From positions 6,889,899-6,953,898 of the forward strand of contig JACAXG010000025.1 of NCBI GenBank assembly GCA_018881555.1: DNA of 64,000 bases. The letters run 5' to 3'. Below the pieces are notes generated by a model. The model had not been told where the DNA came from, did no database searches, and was given only the letters and a program-made list of their open reading frames with translations. The translations under genes and the position numbers were made by a program. How positions within the stretch are numbered: the stretch's first letter is position 1; each line of letters begins with the position of its first letter. Below, in pieces: positions 12,201 through 27,200 of the stretch. This DNA comes from Amblyornis subalaris. Taxonomy: Eukaryota; Chordata; Aves; Passeriformes; Ptilonorhynchidae.

Positions 12201-15200
12201 TGCTTCAGCAACAGAAGACTCCATCTGAAGTGCAAGATCTATTAGGATGGTGAGAACCACCATTCTCTTGACCATGGACAGGCTAAACCCCACCAGATTT
12301 TCCCGAATTTAATAAGCGAAACCAAGGTACCACTGAAACAATTGAGAATTCTACCATTAATTTTACTGGACAGGGTTTGCTTTATCTGCCTCAGAGAACT
12401 GCTGCCAGAATAGGATCTCCACAAATCCATTAGCAAACACACAGCTCTGCATATCCTGAACTAAGACAATGGAATCAAATGGGAATAGAAGCAGAATAAA
12501 TCACAGTGTGCAGAACCGGCAAGAATAATTAACATCACACGTTCCAAACCAGACTTCCCCAGCAGCATCCAACCTACGTGGATGTACCAATTCTGGTTTT
12601 TTCCCCCCCTGACTTTACTTTGAAAGTATAAAAAAATACAAACATTGATAAAAAGAACAATAAAAATGAAGTAATGATGGTCTCAGCAGCACCTTCTCCA
12701 ACGGGGGTGTAGCCATTGACACATCAACTTCCAGAATACATATCTGGACACAAAGCAGTGGCTTGGACTCACAAAGTAAGCAGCAAAGCTACACATGCTC
12801 TTGTTTTGGAAGAGCATACACACAGGCTTAGGAAGAGCAGACATTTGCGTTTGACCCTTTCAGGAACTTTCTAAAACCTCCTTAAAAATGAAAAATAAGT
12901 TTGAAAAGGGTACAAACGTCATTCACTGCTGTGGGGATAAATGTACATTCATTGTTTTCATTAATTTAAAGAAGGATTTTTCAGTAAGTAATGTGTTCAC
13001 AAAGTTGCCATAATTAAGTGTATCTGCAGGTCCCTGTGGAGTGGAATTTTTTAACAGATGATGAACTTGGGTACACAAGAACCTTTCATAGCCGGAGGGA
13101 ATCAAGGTACCTCATTGTTTCAGTGTGCAAACTGCAATTCAAGCTATACTGTTCCTTCTGCTATCAGCAGCAACTAACACAGCTTTGTATATAAAAACAT
13201 TTTCCATCCATGACAGTTTGGTATCATCCTTTTCATATGGCCAGCAAAGGAACCAAGGCACACAACATTCAATGGGCTTCCAAGGACTGCAGCAAACAAC
13301 ACGTCTTCAGGCTTCATTCCAGATGGATCATGCTGCCTCTCCTGCCAAAACTCTCACTGACTTGAACAGAAACACAGCACGTCATTATTCACTCCATACT
13401 AGAGATCTAAGGATGAAAGAAACGGGGAGAAAGTTTTCCCCTTGGCTTTCTTAACTCCATAGTCTACCCTCCTCTGACCTGAAGTTCTGGGCAACTCTGC
13501 CATGAAGCCTGCCTGGTATCCAACAAGGAAGTGTATTTCTGTCCATTTTGATCCAAGAACTTTTAAGTTTTCACCAGCACAGTATTTTCTGTAATAAAAA
13601 TATTACTGCAAACAAGAGATCTCAGAACAAGGAACAGCAAGTTGAACTGAATGCAAGGTGACAAGTCATGCCAAAGTACATTCCCGTTGGTGAACGGCAT
13701 GCATATCCTCGATGGTTAGGAGTGGACATGCAGATCCTCTGTGTCAAAACAAGCAGACCTCACATTCATTCATACAAAAAATGAAATAAAATAAAAATCA
13801 CGAAAAATCCCAAACCAAACCAAAGCCCACAAAAATTGATCAACAAGGCTCCCAGATTCAGAGATTGCTTAAAGACTAGAGTATCTGAGGTCATCAACTG
13901 GTAAGTCAGGAGCTGCCCAAGGTGTGAAAGAGTTTCAGATACCTTTGTCCCACATATCTCCCATTGATGGGTTAGAAATAAAAGTCCATCCCTGGAAACA
14001 TCCAAAGTAAATAGAGCAAATAGGTGCAAGAGCACACACCATGATGGGACACTGGAGGTACCTTTCTTGTGTACCAGAGATGTTCAAGATGCACCTCACA
14101 GATCTGAGCAAAAGCTTCAGCAAAGCTCCACCACAAACACTAATAGCACAGGCATTGTACTACAGGAGTAGCTGAGAAAAGTTTCAGGTCTCAGAAATCA
14201 CTACAGTTTTGTTCCACCTTTGTGTTTTGGCTTTAATAAAAACAGAGCTATGTCTGCCCTCCCTCTTTGCACAAAATACAGGTCGTCTTCAGGAGTGTTG
14301 CCAGTATTCTGTGTACCCACTGCTCTTCAGTAGCTCTGCTGTCACCTGCAAAAAGTCATTGGGCTTTGAATGAAATGCTCCCAATGCTCACAACCTTCTG
14401 TGGCCTCAAAGAAAACAGACCTATAGTCTAATGCTTTTTGAAATAAAGCCAAGGACTACTACATCCTGAAAGTGGTGTTCCAGTAAAGGAGCAACACTGC
14501 AGTTACATGGGGAAACCCTGTCTGTGTTCTTTCTAAATAGTCCTCAGCCATCCAACTGCACTTCGAGGTTTATTTCAGGCAAAAGCCATCATATGAAAGT
14601 GTAGCCATAATTTCCTACTTAACACACAAAGGTCTTGGTCCCTGCTACTGTGAGACCAACACTGTTACTAATGGCCTCAAAAGCTGGAAGGTCCATGCTA
14701 GCTTGAAATCACATTTATAACATGCTCCAAGTTTCACTCCTACAATACTTCCTAGGTCTAATACAGCTAATTTTATTTCAGTAATGAAGAGCATCAGGAG
14801 CAGCATTTCCATACCTGTCTTGACAGTTAGATCTGGACACACTTGATAAGCCTCTAAATTCCATTTATCTAGCATAATTTTATCTATTGATAGGGCATCT
14901 TCTACAGATAATATTTCTAAGAGTTTTTAAATCTGTGGATTTTCAGCTTGTGACAAACCAGAGACACTTTCATAATCTCTGAATTTCTGGTCTTCTTCTG
15001 AATATCTTGTTTCATTAGATTACTGTCAGAGTAGATAAATTTAACAAGCAATGAAAAACTTATTTGTGTACACAATGTCCAAACATTCCCCATGCAACAC
15101 TCATGCTTGATGATATATAGTCTGAAGAAAGAGTAACATCTGAATTTCCCCTTGCCTTTGTGTCCCTATACCATTAGTATGGAACACTAATCCATCTCCT

Positions 15201-18200
15201 TCAGTGACATTTAACGTAGACCCTGCAGATTATCTAATCTTAATGAAGCTGTTCTCTGCTGGCTTGAGCTGGAGAAACTCCAGTGACTTCAGAGCCTGAC
15301 TATGCTAGAGAGGGGGTCTGGCTCAGTGTCAGGTTCTTGAATCATTTGCAAAGGGCTGCTTATGTAACTTCATTATTTTCCTTATCACAATGCAGGGAGG
15401 GGTCAGGTTTCACAATCTGGTAGCAACTCCCGAAGTTTCACACTTAGGTCAGTGCAATTCATGCTGTCCAACAGCGTCAGCTGCTAAAGGGACACAAATG
15501 CTTTAGCAATATCTGTTTTTTTGGATTCACCTAGACAGTGAGTGATAGCCAGATTTATAAAAATCTGCAACCTTTGCATCTTGGTTGAATTATAATAAAG
15601 TCTCTTTGAAATGGTTTGGGCTTATCAAGCAAAAAGATCAAGGCTAAGTGGAAAAATCCGTTGATTTTAGAAAGAAAATGTGGTCAGTGACCCAAGGTTA
15701 ATAAAAATGCCTTATGATTGCTGCTGCTGGTCCAATGGACCAAGCAGAATAAGCACCTAGTTGCCTGAGCTACGTGAAGGCAGTTTCCAAGTTACTCAAA
15801 CATCTGCTGGAGATGGGTTCCCAACACTGGCAGCCCCATAAAAGGAGGGGACTTTGTACCCTGATCCTTTATGAGGGACTACAGCAAGAGAGTTAACAGA
15901 AAAACACACCAAAGCCAAAAATTACTTCAGACAGACACTTTTTTCACGCTCCCAGTCCAGGTCTCTTTACACAGCTAGACAGTTAAGTTGAGACTGCAAA
16001 CACAATTAGTGTGATTAGTGCACAAGGCTTTCAGTCTACCTGTTTACATTTCTCTTCCAAGTTTCCTTCACCAGGCCCTGAGGAGGCTGTAGTTGTCCTA
16101 GCTGGCAAATCCTCACCCACCCAACTATGCATCGTCTGGGTTTGACAAACAGGAAAGTTGATATTATTCACAGNAAACATAGATTTCAACTCAATCATCT
16201 AAACAGTACACATGCTACCTTTTTGCAGAAGAGTTTTAATCCGTTTCTTGCTTAATTTCAAGTAACAAAAAGCATCATTTGATGTCATCAGAAGAGCATT
16301 CCTTTCATCAGAGGGCAACTGAATTAAATTCAAAATTAAATTTGGCCACAGCTGTCAGGCTTACAGATCATCCCTTAGTCCTCCTACAAGATATTGCTTC
16401 GGCAACCTCCTGGTGGCCTCCATGTCCACTTGAAAACCTCTGCTGATGTACAGAGCCCAGGCAGTGCTGAAATGAGATGGCACTTGCATCTGGCCAGCCA
16501 GGAGTGGGGGAATAGGTGCGTCTCCCTGCACCTGCCCTTGCAAACATCTCTAAGTTCAGAGGAAGGAACAGTTAAAAACTTGCAAACTCCTGTGTCCAGT
16601 CTGGACATCAGTCTGATGCACCAACACTGTCTACAAATGCCTTTTATCATGTGATCAGCCTGGGGAAGACCCTCCCTAACATCTACTGACTTTTGACAAA
16701 CACGATCATATTCTGAATGCATCACACAGTTCACCATCCAGTCCAAGGCAAATGTGGTTTTTAATAACTTAAGGCACACTGGAGCAGAGAAGCTCTCTCT
16801 CCTGTCACTTTGAATTATACTAAACTGCAGATCAAATAGAGATCCACTGAGATCAAGAGGCAGCACTTGCACATTAGGCAGCTTGTATTAGCACACATTG
16901 GCACACGGCTTCAGTTCTCCAATGAGAGCAGCTGGTGTTAAGTGAGTTATTCACATCTACTGAGAGTTTGCAAGCTCTAAACAAGTGTTATTTCAGTGTA
17001 CTTTCCAGCAGACAATGAAGTATTAGCTGGCACTGAGCTAACAAACTATCTACCAAACCAAACCTCCTGCTTGTTCCTTTTTCAGGCCTAGAATCAGATG
17101 AGCATGGACATCCACGTTACTGATATGGCAATAGGAAGCACAATGACTTCAGCAGTTTATACATAATCCAAGTANGTTAGCTTGGTTTTCAAACACACAG
17201 TTTTCCCAAAAGACCTGTATTAGAATATGCTGTTCACATCCATATCCTGAAAAGGAAGAATTTCTTTAACAGATTTAAATACAGAGTTCATGTATAGATT
17301 AAATCCACGCTGCTATTGTTTTACATAGTACACACTTTATATGTCACAAAAGGTTTTTACAAGTCAGAGACGGCTGCATGACAAGTGTCAAAGGCATCTC
17401 AGAAAAGTGACAGCAAAAACGATGTAGCACTGAATCACCACATATTTGGATGTGTTCTAGAAGAGATTATGGCTCCTTATGTGCGTTGCTGTTTCGTGAC
17501 GTGGGCACAGAACAGACCACGGCAAAAATGTTCATTATTTCTTAAGAGCCAGATGNTACCCCAGAAATCAAGATGATGAAGTACCTACCCTGAGTACCTT
17601 TGCTCATTACGAATTTACATTTGTTGCAAAAACAGGTTTCAGGACTAGAAACAAACATTGTTACATTTCATTACAGAGAAATTTTTCTTATAAACCTGCC
17701 ATGATAGAAATCTGAATTCTGAGGCGAAAGTTTCCACATACAAGCTAAGAAAGAAGAAAATCTACTGAAGTCATACAGTTTATAATGAAAACATGCACTT
17801 TAATCTGCGTGGATTTTTGAATGCTAGAGGAAGTATGGCAGGCTTATCTGTCACACTGCAAACAGCTCTGCAATTTATCATGTAAACATCACCTCTAGAC
17901 TTGATTTTTGAAATAGATACATCACCTATACCTATGTAGGTGTGTGTGTTTACATAAATGGCACAGACACAAACATATTGTGCAGAGACACATAATATAA
18001 GTGTGAGTATACACATTCTGTGAAGCAATTTCTTCTCTCGTATTACCACGCACTAGCTCTTCTAGCAAACAGAACATGTGCTTATATTCAAACTACTTTC
18101 AACTCAAAGGATACTAGAAGGCTGTATAATGTGGAGAGACTCATTTTAAGGAAATCTACCCCAGCACCATGCTTTCAACAAGCACATCATGATCTTTTGG

Positions 18201-21200
18201 CCACTAACATTGGGTAAAAGCCATTTTCCTTAGAGTGCGTACACTAAAAACATTTGGGCTCTCATAGCTCTGTAGCATCAAATTCAAAACAAACAGAAAA
18301 TGAGGGATACTATTTTGGAAACACAGCTAGGACACAGAGACGCTTTTTGTTCTAATAGCATTAAATCAAGTAAACACTACAGCCCACCAGGTGCCATTTT
18401 TGATGTATTACACTATTTTTGCTAACACTGACTATGTTTAAATGCCTGATAAAAGTTCCTCTGGGCTTTTAGACTGAGTTTCACTCCTTTAGGAATATCC
18501 TTTGGCTAAAAGGCTGAACTCAGCAATATGAACTCAGCAAGACTCCATAAACCTGAGATGAAATCCTAATGCCTGGTGCTCTGGTAACTTGGCTCATCAC
18601 AGAGTCCCTGAGATGCACAAATCTGTTGTAGGAATATTGCAAGAGGGCTACAGAAACCTCTGACCCAGAAGGGCAAGGGCCTGTGGCTAGAGAGTACTAA
18701 AACAATTTTCCATTCAAAATAATTTCTACAAACGTCCTCTTTGCCACTGCTACTGTAACAGACCATGACCAACAGTGTTTACTGCTCAACACCAGTAAAG
18801 ATCAGCAATGCCATTTCAGCCTACTAAGAGGCTTTGGGAGTGCTCTTACAGGGACACATCTGTCCCAGAGTTGCTGAGATCAGCCTGATGCTAGATGGAA
18901 AGTTAAAATTTCAGAGATTTTAAAGGTCTCATGGCACCACGTTGCAAAGCAGCCCAATTTCATTTCCTTAGAAGTGTTTGCTTTCCTGTCTGTCACTGGT
19001 CCTCCTACAGGTATCACTGCAATATTTTATCCAAAGTTGCTCTAGGCTTTATTGATAGATAGGATTTCCTTATCAAAGTGACAACACCAACATTTCGCAA
19101 GAAATGACCTTGAGGAATACTAGTTAAAGAAGCAAATACATCCTCATTGCCTCCTTCAACTTATGAAGAATTTGCTGACCTGCAGCTTTCTCTCTGAAAC
19201 CTCCCTCATCTTCTGCATGATTCAGAAACAGTTTCTTGATCAGTTTTAGAGGAAAAAAATTTTCTTTGAGAAAATGAGTTTGGGATCAGACTTCACCTGC
19301 AAACCTGAGGTACCAATCCAAGGAGGGCCCTTCCCCAAGGTTCAGGGGGGCTTCTTCTTCATGAAAATTAGAGTAACACAAGCATCCTCCTGGACTTTTT
19401 GATTCATTGCAATGGTTCTAGTTTCTCACCAAGTCCCATTTAACTGTCTATTCAAGGGCAACTTGCAGTGACAAGCAGGAAGTTGAAAGAAAAGGTTTTC
19501 CCAGTTACATAAGGGGAAGGCAGAACATGATGTACACGTGACAGAAGGCTGCCCATAACATGTAAAAATGCCTTCAGGCTTGAAAAATAAAACCACTGTA
19601 GGAATGTTTCATCAACAGAGAAGCCAGCCAGGATATTTGGAACAAAGGAAAAGATTTCTTCTGCCCTGAGATTGGTACTCCAAATATCAATCAGGTAATA
19701 CAGGTCTTGTTATTTATCGTTAAGACCAGAGCTGACTGATTAACAAGATGGTAAGAATTGTCACTGGCCCTTCACCTCAGAAGGCCTCATTCCCCTTCAG
19801 CCTATACAAGGTCCTCCTAAACACTAAGATCCTGTGTGCCCTCACAGCTGATTCCACACCCTCAAATTCTGGGCACTCATGTTTAATAAAAGTTTCCATT
19901 CAAACGAGCTTTGGACAGCAGGCTTTTGTAGGCTTTGGCCAGAGTCAAATCAGAAGCCTTATTCTAATTTCCATTCTCAGACCGATGGCTGTTTTCCAAG
20001 ATCAAAGTATTTTCCCACACAGAGCCCATGCTTGTCATCCAAATTCAATAAGCACTTTACCTACGTAAGGATTGCACAACAACTTTGCTGGCAATATTAG
20101 TGATAACATGGTGAAGTTACTGACTTCATGTCCCCACAGACCAGTCATCACAGTATTGGCATTGCCATTGTGTTACTTTTCTGTGTGGTAATTAATTGGC
20201 TTTTGTAAAATTATTTCATCAAATCTTAAACAATTTCCAGAAGAAAATCACAATTAAAACCCTGCTACAGAGAGGAATAAATCAATGCAGAAGAAAGTCA
20301 AGTACATTACACAAGATTAGATGCTACTGCTGCTGAAATCAGAGCTCAGTTATCTGAAATCCTGATCTGTGCCCTGCCCACTGATAAGTTGTGCTTGGAG
20401 AAAAAGCTGTGAGCTGGCTATATGTGCAGGAATTACCAACAGGTGCTGTCCTCGCACTAGAACCACATCCCATCCAGGTCTCCAGGTGGCACTGCAGGAC
20501 CTGCTCCTACCTGTGGATTTGTTCAGCATGGAGGGCANATGTCTTCACCTTTCTTCCAGCACCGCTTGCAGGAAGCAAACACCTTAAGTTGAATGCAGGG
20601 TAAACACCCACAAGTACTAACAATCTTTAAAACAAGACAAATATTTACCCATAACACACTGTAGATCACCTCATTTTAAACCTAAACAATTAAACCTAAA
20701 CCTTGACAATAATTTTAACTGTACATAGTTCATGGCTACTGTCAGCAGCTTCAATGGTTTCTGCCCTGAGAGGGAATCGTGACATTTTGTCAATGACTCT
20801 CTTCAGTAGTAACTGCATGTTCCTCAAAGTACATCATGTTTTTCTTGTGATAACAGAGCTTATGTTTAACTACAGGTGTCATTCCATACGGGAACATAAA
20901 CTGTTTTATGCAAAACAGCATTTCCTTTCACTTTTTCTGATTTCACTAGCTACAAAACAGGAGCTGTAGTTCAAGTCACNTCAGATTGGTTAAGTGTGCT
21001 CATTAAGTGTGCTTAAGTAGTTGTCACAAGAATACACAAAGTTATGAATAAAGCTGTAGCATTCAGTTTGAAAGAGTTTTTGGGCTAAATGACATTTTTT
21101 GCTGTATTTTTCTCCAGTGCCTTAACACTACGAGGCTGGGACCCCCATCACCATCCCACAGAGTAAACAGTAGTAACGGACAGATGATCACTAATAAAAG

Positions 21201-24200
21201 GATAATCTAAGTATTGACTGAAAATATAATCCATTTCTTCAACAGACACCTTGATTGCTATCATAGGAACAGATCTGCATGACTAATTGCCATGTGCACA
21301 CAGCAGCCACATGCCTTCCCCACCGACAGAGATCACCAGTGTGAGGAAGTTTGCTTTACCTGCCTCTGCTCAAAGGTGAATCCCAGACAGAACAGCACAG
21401 CCACCACACTTGCATTAAGGTAGCATTCAGTAACTCAAACTTGGGTAGGAGGACACTGGCTGTGGGACTATATTTCTTGGGAGAAAGAGTCCCTGCCTCC
21501 ACGAGTAGCTGAGCGCCAGCATCACTGCTCCACCAAGTCAGGTGCAGTCATACCTGTGGACAGGACTACACCATCCAAGAGTCCTTGGTACAAAGAGTAA
21601 CATCAGAAGAGCTCTTGCCAGGTGCAGGAGCTGAGTTGATTGCACTGGTAGTCTCAAGCCCAGATTCTATTGAAAAACTACCTAATTTTACACTTTTTAC
21701 AGACCTCTTGTGGTACTTCCATCACCTGAAGATGGAACTGGTTCTTCTCCCTCACCACAATAACCTCAACTGCGATCTCCATTTTCGGGTTGTCACAGTG
21801 TTTATAAAGCATGGTCTGCTTTGTGTTTAGAAAACCTCAGAGCTTGAATGCCACCATAATACCTTACACAAGGGCAGAATCTTCTAATGCTTAAATGAAC
21901 TATGTTGTTATTAAAAAAGGTACTTTTTTTTCCAAGTTATATTCTCAAAAAAAGGAGAGCAATATTTGTGTTCATCAGAACATTTCACCTGCCTAGGTTG
22001 GCTCTTGATGATCCAATTCACTACTGCATAATGAATTTATTAGTCTGTTAACTACAGTCCTGACAGAGATAATGGCCAGTGATTGCTTATAAATCCTATG
22101 CTGCACTCTTTCTTCTAAAGCCTGCGGTTTGTACTATGTTCTTAATAAAATGATAGTACAGCAACAGTGTGATGAAATAAAGATCACCTGTGCATTCATT
22201 TTTAGCAGTCGAAGTTATCTTAACTGTGTAATAATTTATTTGAAAGCTACAGGCATCAAAGGCAAATCCAAATCACATGCAGGTTTAATAAAAAGAATTT
22301 AGATTCAGTAATCTCTTGTCAGCCCCAAGGCACTTGCCCAAGTACTGCTCAGGTTGAGTGCGCTGGAAGTTTTGCCAGAGCTCTGCAAGCCATTGGAAGA
22401 GACAGAAGGGTGAACACCACACCGTGAACACGCACTCTCCACAGCCCACAGGGAACAGCAAACGGCCAATTGTTTCAGCTGCAGCAGATACTCTCTGCTC
22501 CTCTTTGCATGCAGCAATGATGACCCCTAATGGTGGAATATTTCTCCTGCTGAGCAATATGCAGAGATTTTGCTTTTTGATGTATATTTCTACTTAAAGT
22601 AATTACAACTCCCTCTCACAGCCCAGCAGCAGAGTAAACTGCTTGAGATTCTCCTGAACTTTAACAGAGAAGCAGCTGCTTTGCCTGTTCAATTCCTTCT
22701 GACTTTGGACATGGAAACATTAAAATGCAAATGCATATTCCAGATCTAAGCCCAGGATTTAAAGTCCCTCTTTGTTCCTGAGGCANACTATCTTACAGAA
22801 GCAAGTTTTAGTTACACTGCTGTAAAATAATCCCTGCAGAAAGTCTTCAGAAAAGAGGATGGGACATTTTTCTCCAGCACCAATCATCTGTATGCAAGCA
22901 AGCAAACAGAATACACCCCATCAGCTTCTTTGAAGCCTTCCTTCAGCTATTGGATAATGCTGCAGTGGCAGCACATTTGACACCCAGCAATCTTTTCATC
23001 AGAATCAAATAAAAATAGTTTTATTATTTCCNAAGTTATACAATTGTATGTTATTCTAGTATTAAGCCAACATTTTATGTTCATATAGGGTGTCAAATTC
23101 TCACAGAATTTTTACATTCTGCAATTATTAAAATTTCGTTGCTGGGTTTTTTTAAATCCAAGTACATCTCAAAGCCTTTAACTCCTACTGGAAATAGANG
23201 GTTATTTTAAATTGTGTTACAGATGCCAGGTACATAAAACTAAGTCTTGCTTTTCTCTTGGGAGAGATGAGTATCACTATGTGTCCCATTTTAGCTTGCC
23301 TGACACTTGCATCTAGAGCAAGATAAAGAACAAGGTAACCATTACCCAGGCCTGACCTAATTGTGTCAGTTTTTTCCAGGTAGAGATAAACACACAGCGC
23401 TTAAAAGAGAAGCACTGAGAGCCCCTGGCAGCTTACTGATTTGTTTACTTTCTTTTAACAACATTATAACACTGACGTTGCACTAGATTTCAGTCTACAA
23501 AGCACAAAGCCTTCACCTAAACAAAAAACAAACCTAGAGATATTTCCAGAATGCTCAAGAAAAAGCACATTTTCAAACTATGATCTCTTTTTGATGGTAG
23601 TAGTAAAGTCACACAGGCAAGTATCTACTAGGAAAAATTATATGAAGACATTCTTCAGAAATGTGTCTGTACTGAATTGACAATTTTGTTGAGACAGTGA
23701 GGTATGTAAAATCAAGGATTTTTAAAGTTAGAGTCTAACCACTGAACTTTTGATTACCTTTATGACAGGTTTGTTTGGTTTTTTCCTCCTTTTTGAAGAG
23801 CAATAATTACCACAAATACCTCATCATCCTGGCTTACCTTTCTCACATCTGAGCTCTTTGGTTCTGTTGTCCAAGTTATAATTCTAGATACAGCAAGTCT
23901 TGTCTCACTGGAGTTCACAAAGTCTGTTGGATCCATCTGTCTTGCCAAGGACTCAATATACTTCAGGATAGCAACTTTCACCTGAGAAATGGTTAAGGGA
24001 TTTGTTAAGCTCGGGAGTTGGCAAAGTTGGATTTTTCCCATAGGAACAGATACCACTACAGACTGACACGGCTGACGTCACANGGTGGGGGGGAAGTATC
24101 CTATGACATGTCTCGAAGTTGCCAATATAATTTCTGTATCATGCACATATTACAATTAATTACCTTCTCCTGAATTCACGCTTTATGGTATGCCTGACAT

Positions 24201-27200
24201 GGCAAGCTACGACAAGCATGTTGATGCTTTAGTGAAATGGCTTTTGATACTGACCTTCAGGTTTGGTGTCTGGGTCTGATCTACAATAAACCTCATCAAA
24301 ATGTTAAATTGTTGATCGAATGGGAAAGAATCCCTGTGCAAAGAAAACAAAGGCAAAAATGTAATGCAACATAAACTTTTAGGACTAAATTAACTCAATA
24401 CATTAAGCCTACACAACAGATTTCAACATGTATGCTTTTCTTCTTCTTAACTTTAGCATCAGAGAAATTCCAAGGATTACCTAATTGACACAATACCGCA
24501 GAAAACTGCTAAATCAGTATCTTTACACGCTGCTACTCTACTCTCTGTACACTTCTCCAACTTTTGGCACACCAGTCCATTCCTTTTCATTTCAGGCTCT
24601 GCTTTGTTCCCTTATCTCTAGAAGCAGCCTGGTTTATCTTGTCCTCGGACTTCATACCGGGTTTTGATTTCTCTCCTCTTTTTTCCTACTCTATCCTGTT
24701 TTCTCCTAGATTACTACTACTTTTTCTTTTCTTCTTTAATTATTCTATTTCCAGAAGGAGCTGAACTTTATTGTAATGGTGTCCTGTGCTGGACATCCTT
24801 TGAAAAGGACATAGAGTACAGAATTGGTGTGAACATTGCAGTAGCATTCAAGGTCTTATCCTGACACGACTGTTGTTGTGTTTGAACAACATGAAAGGTG
24901 TGCTGAACTTTGTGGTAAAGCACCTTTCATATTCTGAATACTGCAATTTTTTTGTACCTCTCAATCAAAAAAAATTGATATCTAAGCACACACCCCCCCT
25001 AAAGACCCAAAATCAATGTGACATATTTAGTTTAAAACTTATGATTTAAAGTTATTTATTTAAAAGAGAGACAGGTCTTTTTAATTCAATGCTTGAAACA
25101 CTGTGACATAATTTTGTTCTCCTTTATTCTGATATTCATCAAAATTGAGCCCTGAAAATATACAGCTTTGCTAGATTCCTAAAATGTTCATGCCTTCCTG
25201 TAATCCCGAAAAATCCTCCATAACATTCGCCACATGAGTACTCTACCTAGTGACATCCAGAGCTTTTTGCACTTTCGCCTGCACAGACCCCAACAAGTCT
25301 GCTCCCATTTTCTTTAGCAACTGGGTCAGGAGAACAAAAAGCCAATCCTGCAAGTCATCTTTATGTATGATGATGAAATCAACCAGCGTTTCCAGAAACA
25401 TGCTGAAGACCTATAAACAAAACATGTGTCAGAAAAAGAAATACAAAAGAAAGTTCTTTAAATAAAAATAATCAAAGGGGAAGGGTTTACAATCTGAGTT
25501 TCAGGATGATTTTGTTATAAAACAGTTTCATGAATGAATGATTTTAGTGACTACGTTGCTCTGAAAAAAAATCAGACAAGACATGTCTAAAATGTGTTGT
25601 ATTAAAATACCACATGAAACGAATGAAGGAAGGGGGTAGAAAACACTTACTCTCTGTTGTGAATTCCACGGCAAAGCAGGCCATGCAACAAAACAAACCA
25701 CTCGTTAGCACACAGAGTGATCAAGGATGCAGTTTGTCAACAGAAAAGACACATTAATTGAAAGTTTACATTTCCTTAAAACACAATCTCTTCTCAGCAG
25801 TTATTTAAAACATTGTATACCTTGGATAAGATTCAGTCTCCTCAGTCAAGAAAGTAACATATGTTATACATTTATATGAACAAAGTTACATGTGTTTAAC
25901 ACCACAACTACCGAGTTTGTATCAATAATTCTATAAAAGCATTGCAAATGGCAGATCACGGCTGCCACAAAGGATGTACTTGAGCCCAGTGTGCAATAAA
26001 CTCACTCAGAAATGGGAAATAATTTGCAAATAAATAATTATACCTCCACCCTTTGCACTACGCATAAGTGCACCTTGGAGAACTGAAACATTAAGACGTT
26101 ACAGGTAGGAACTACACACTTGGTGAGACCTGTGGGACAGCTGGTCCACAGTACAAATAAGGCCAAAAATGCACATTTTGAGCAAGACCTGTGACAGGCT
26201 ACTCTGCCTGCCCACGGAATTTCCACCTGACCATCGCTTATTAAAACTGGTTTACCAAGAAGTCTTGAAGTAAAAAGATTTATACAACTTACTCTTTCTC
26301 AAACTGTATTTAAACCAACAGCAGAGGTTTTTTACCCAGCCATTACCGGTTGCCCTCAACTAGCAAAACTTAGGAAAGAGCATGAAATTCCCTTTTCCCT
26401 TCTCCCTGCTCCCTCTTAGCTGTCAACAGAAAACCACTAGCTCTGAACATGCTTATGGGCCCCACCTCTCCATTCTGTAGTCCACTTCCTTCTAAGAAAC
26501 ATCTGTAAATTCATGCCACAGCCTTTAAATTCAAAGGTCAGTGTTATAAAGAAGGCAAAGTGGCTGTATTACAGACTTCAATCAGGAGATTCAGAATAGT
26601 ATCTTGGTGAGACACCTGCTCCCAGGTGTATACAATACACAAATCAACCCCAGTGACCATGATGTTCATGATCACTCTGCCATGCACTATCAAAAAGACT
26701 TCCTAGAGAAGAGCAGATCAAACTAAACTCACTCCAGGAAGTGACCTCTGAAAGGCATTAGCCTGCTCCTTGGGAAGCATGCAGTAACCAGGTCCTAGCA
26801 GCATAAGAGAGACTGAGACACATCCTCTCCTTGTAGAACAGAAGAAAACCAAGGAGGTTTATAAATGCCAGTTTTCCCCAGCAGATGGCAGGGACAGAAA
26901 TACAAACCACTCCTCTTGGAACTGTGTCAAATGTGCACACATGGTAATGTAGGAGAGCTAGCCAAGTCTTTGTGATCTTACCTTGCTGTGAGGGTCAGCA
27001 AACATGCGAGTAAATATTTCACACAGCCTTTTTAACTCGACTCGGCTGAAATACATAAATAAAACACGGTATTAATACCAAAGTTTTAGCTGCTGAAAAA
27101 AAAAGCTAATAAATATTAGCAGCTGAAAGATCTAACCTTCTTTATCTAAATATTACTTCTGTCACACTTCTGAAAACTCTGTATATCTAGGCAAAGCCTT

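Noticed and set aside
13960..14130. Possible CR1-like fragment (CCATCCCTGGAAACATCCAA on the plus strand)
   Set aside because: Only one short phrase resembles CR1; the flanks do not follow the consensus, so I cannot support the call.
16384..16872. 162-codon minus-strand open frame, the longest in the window
   Set aside because: It is deep in the 12-kb intron, overlaps another chance frame on the opposite strand, resembles no CLASP1 segment and lacks acceptor/donor sites that would join it in phase.
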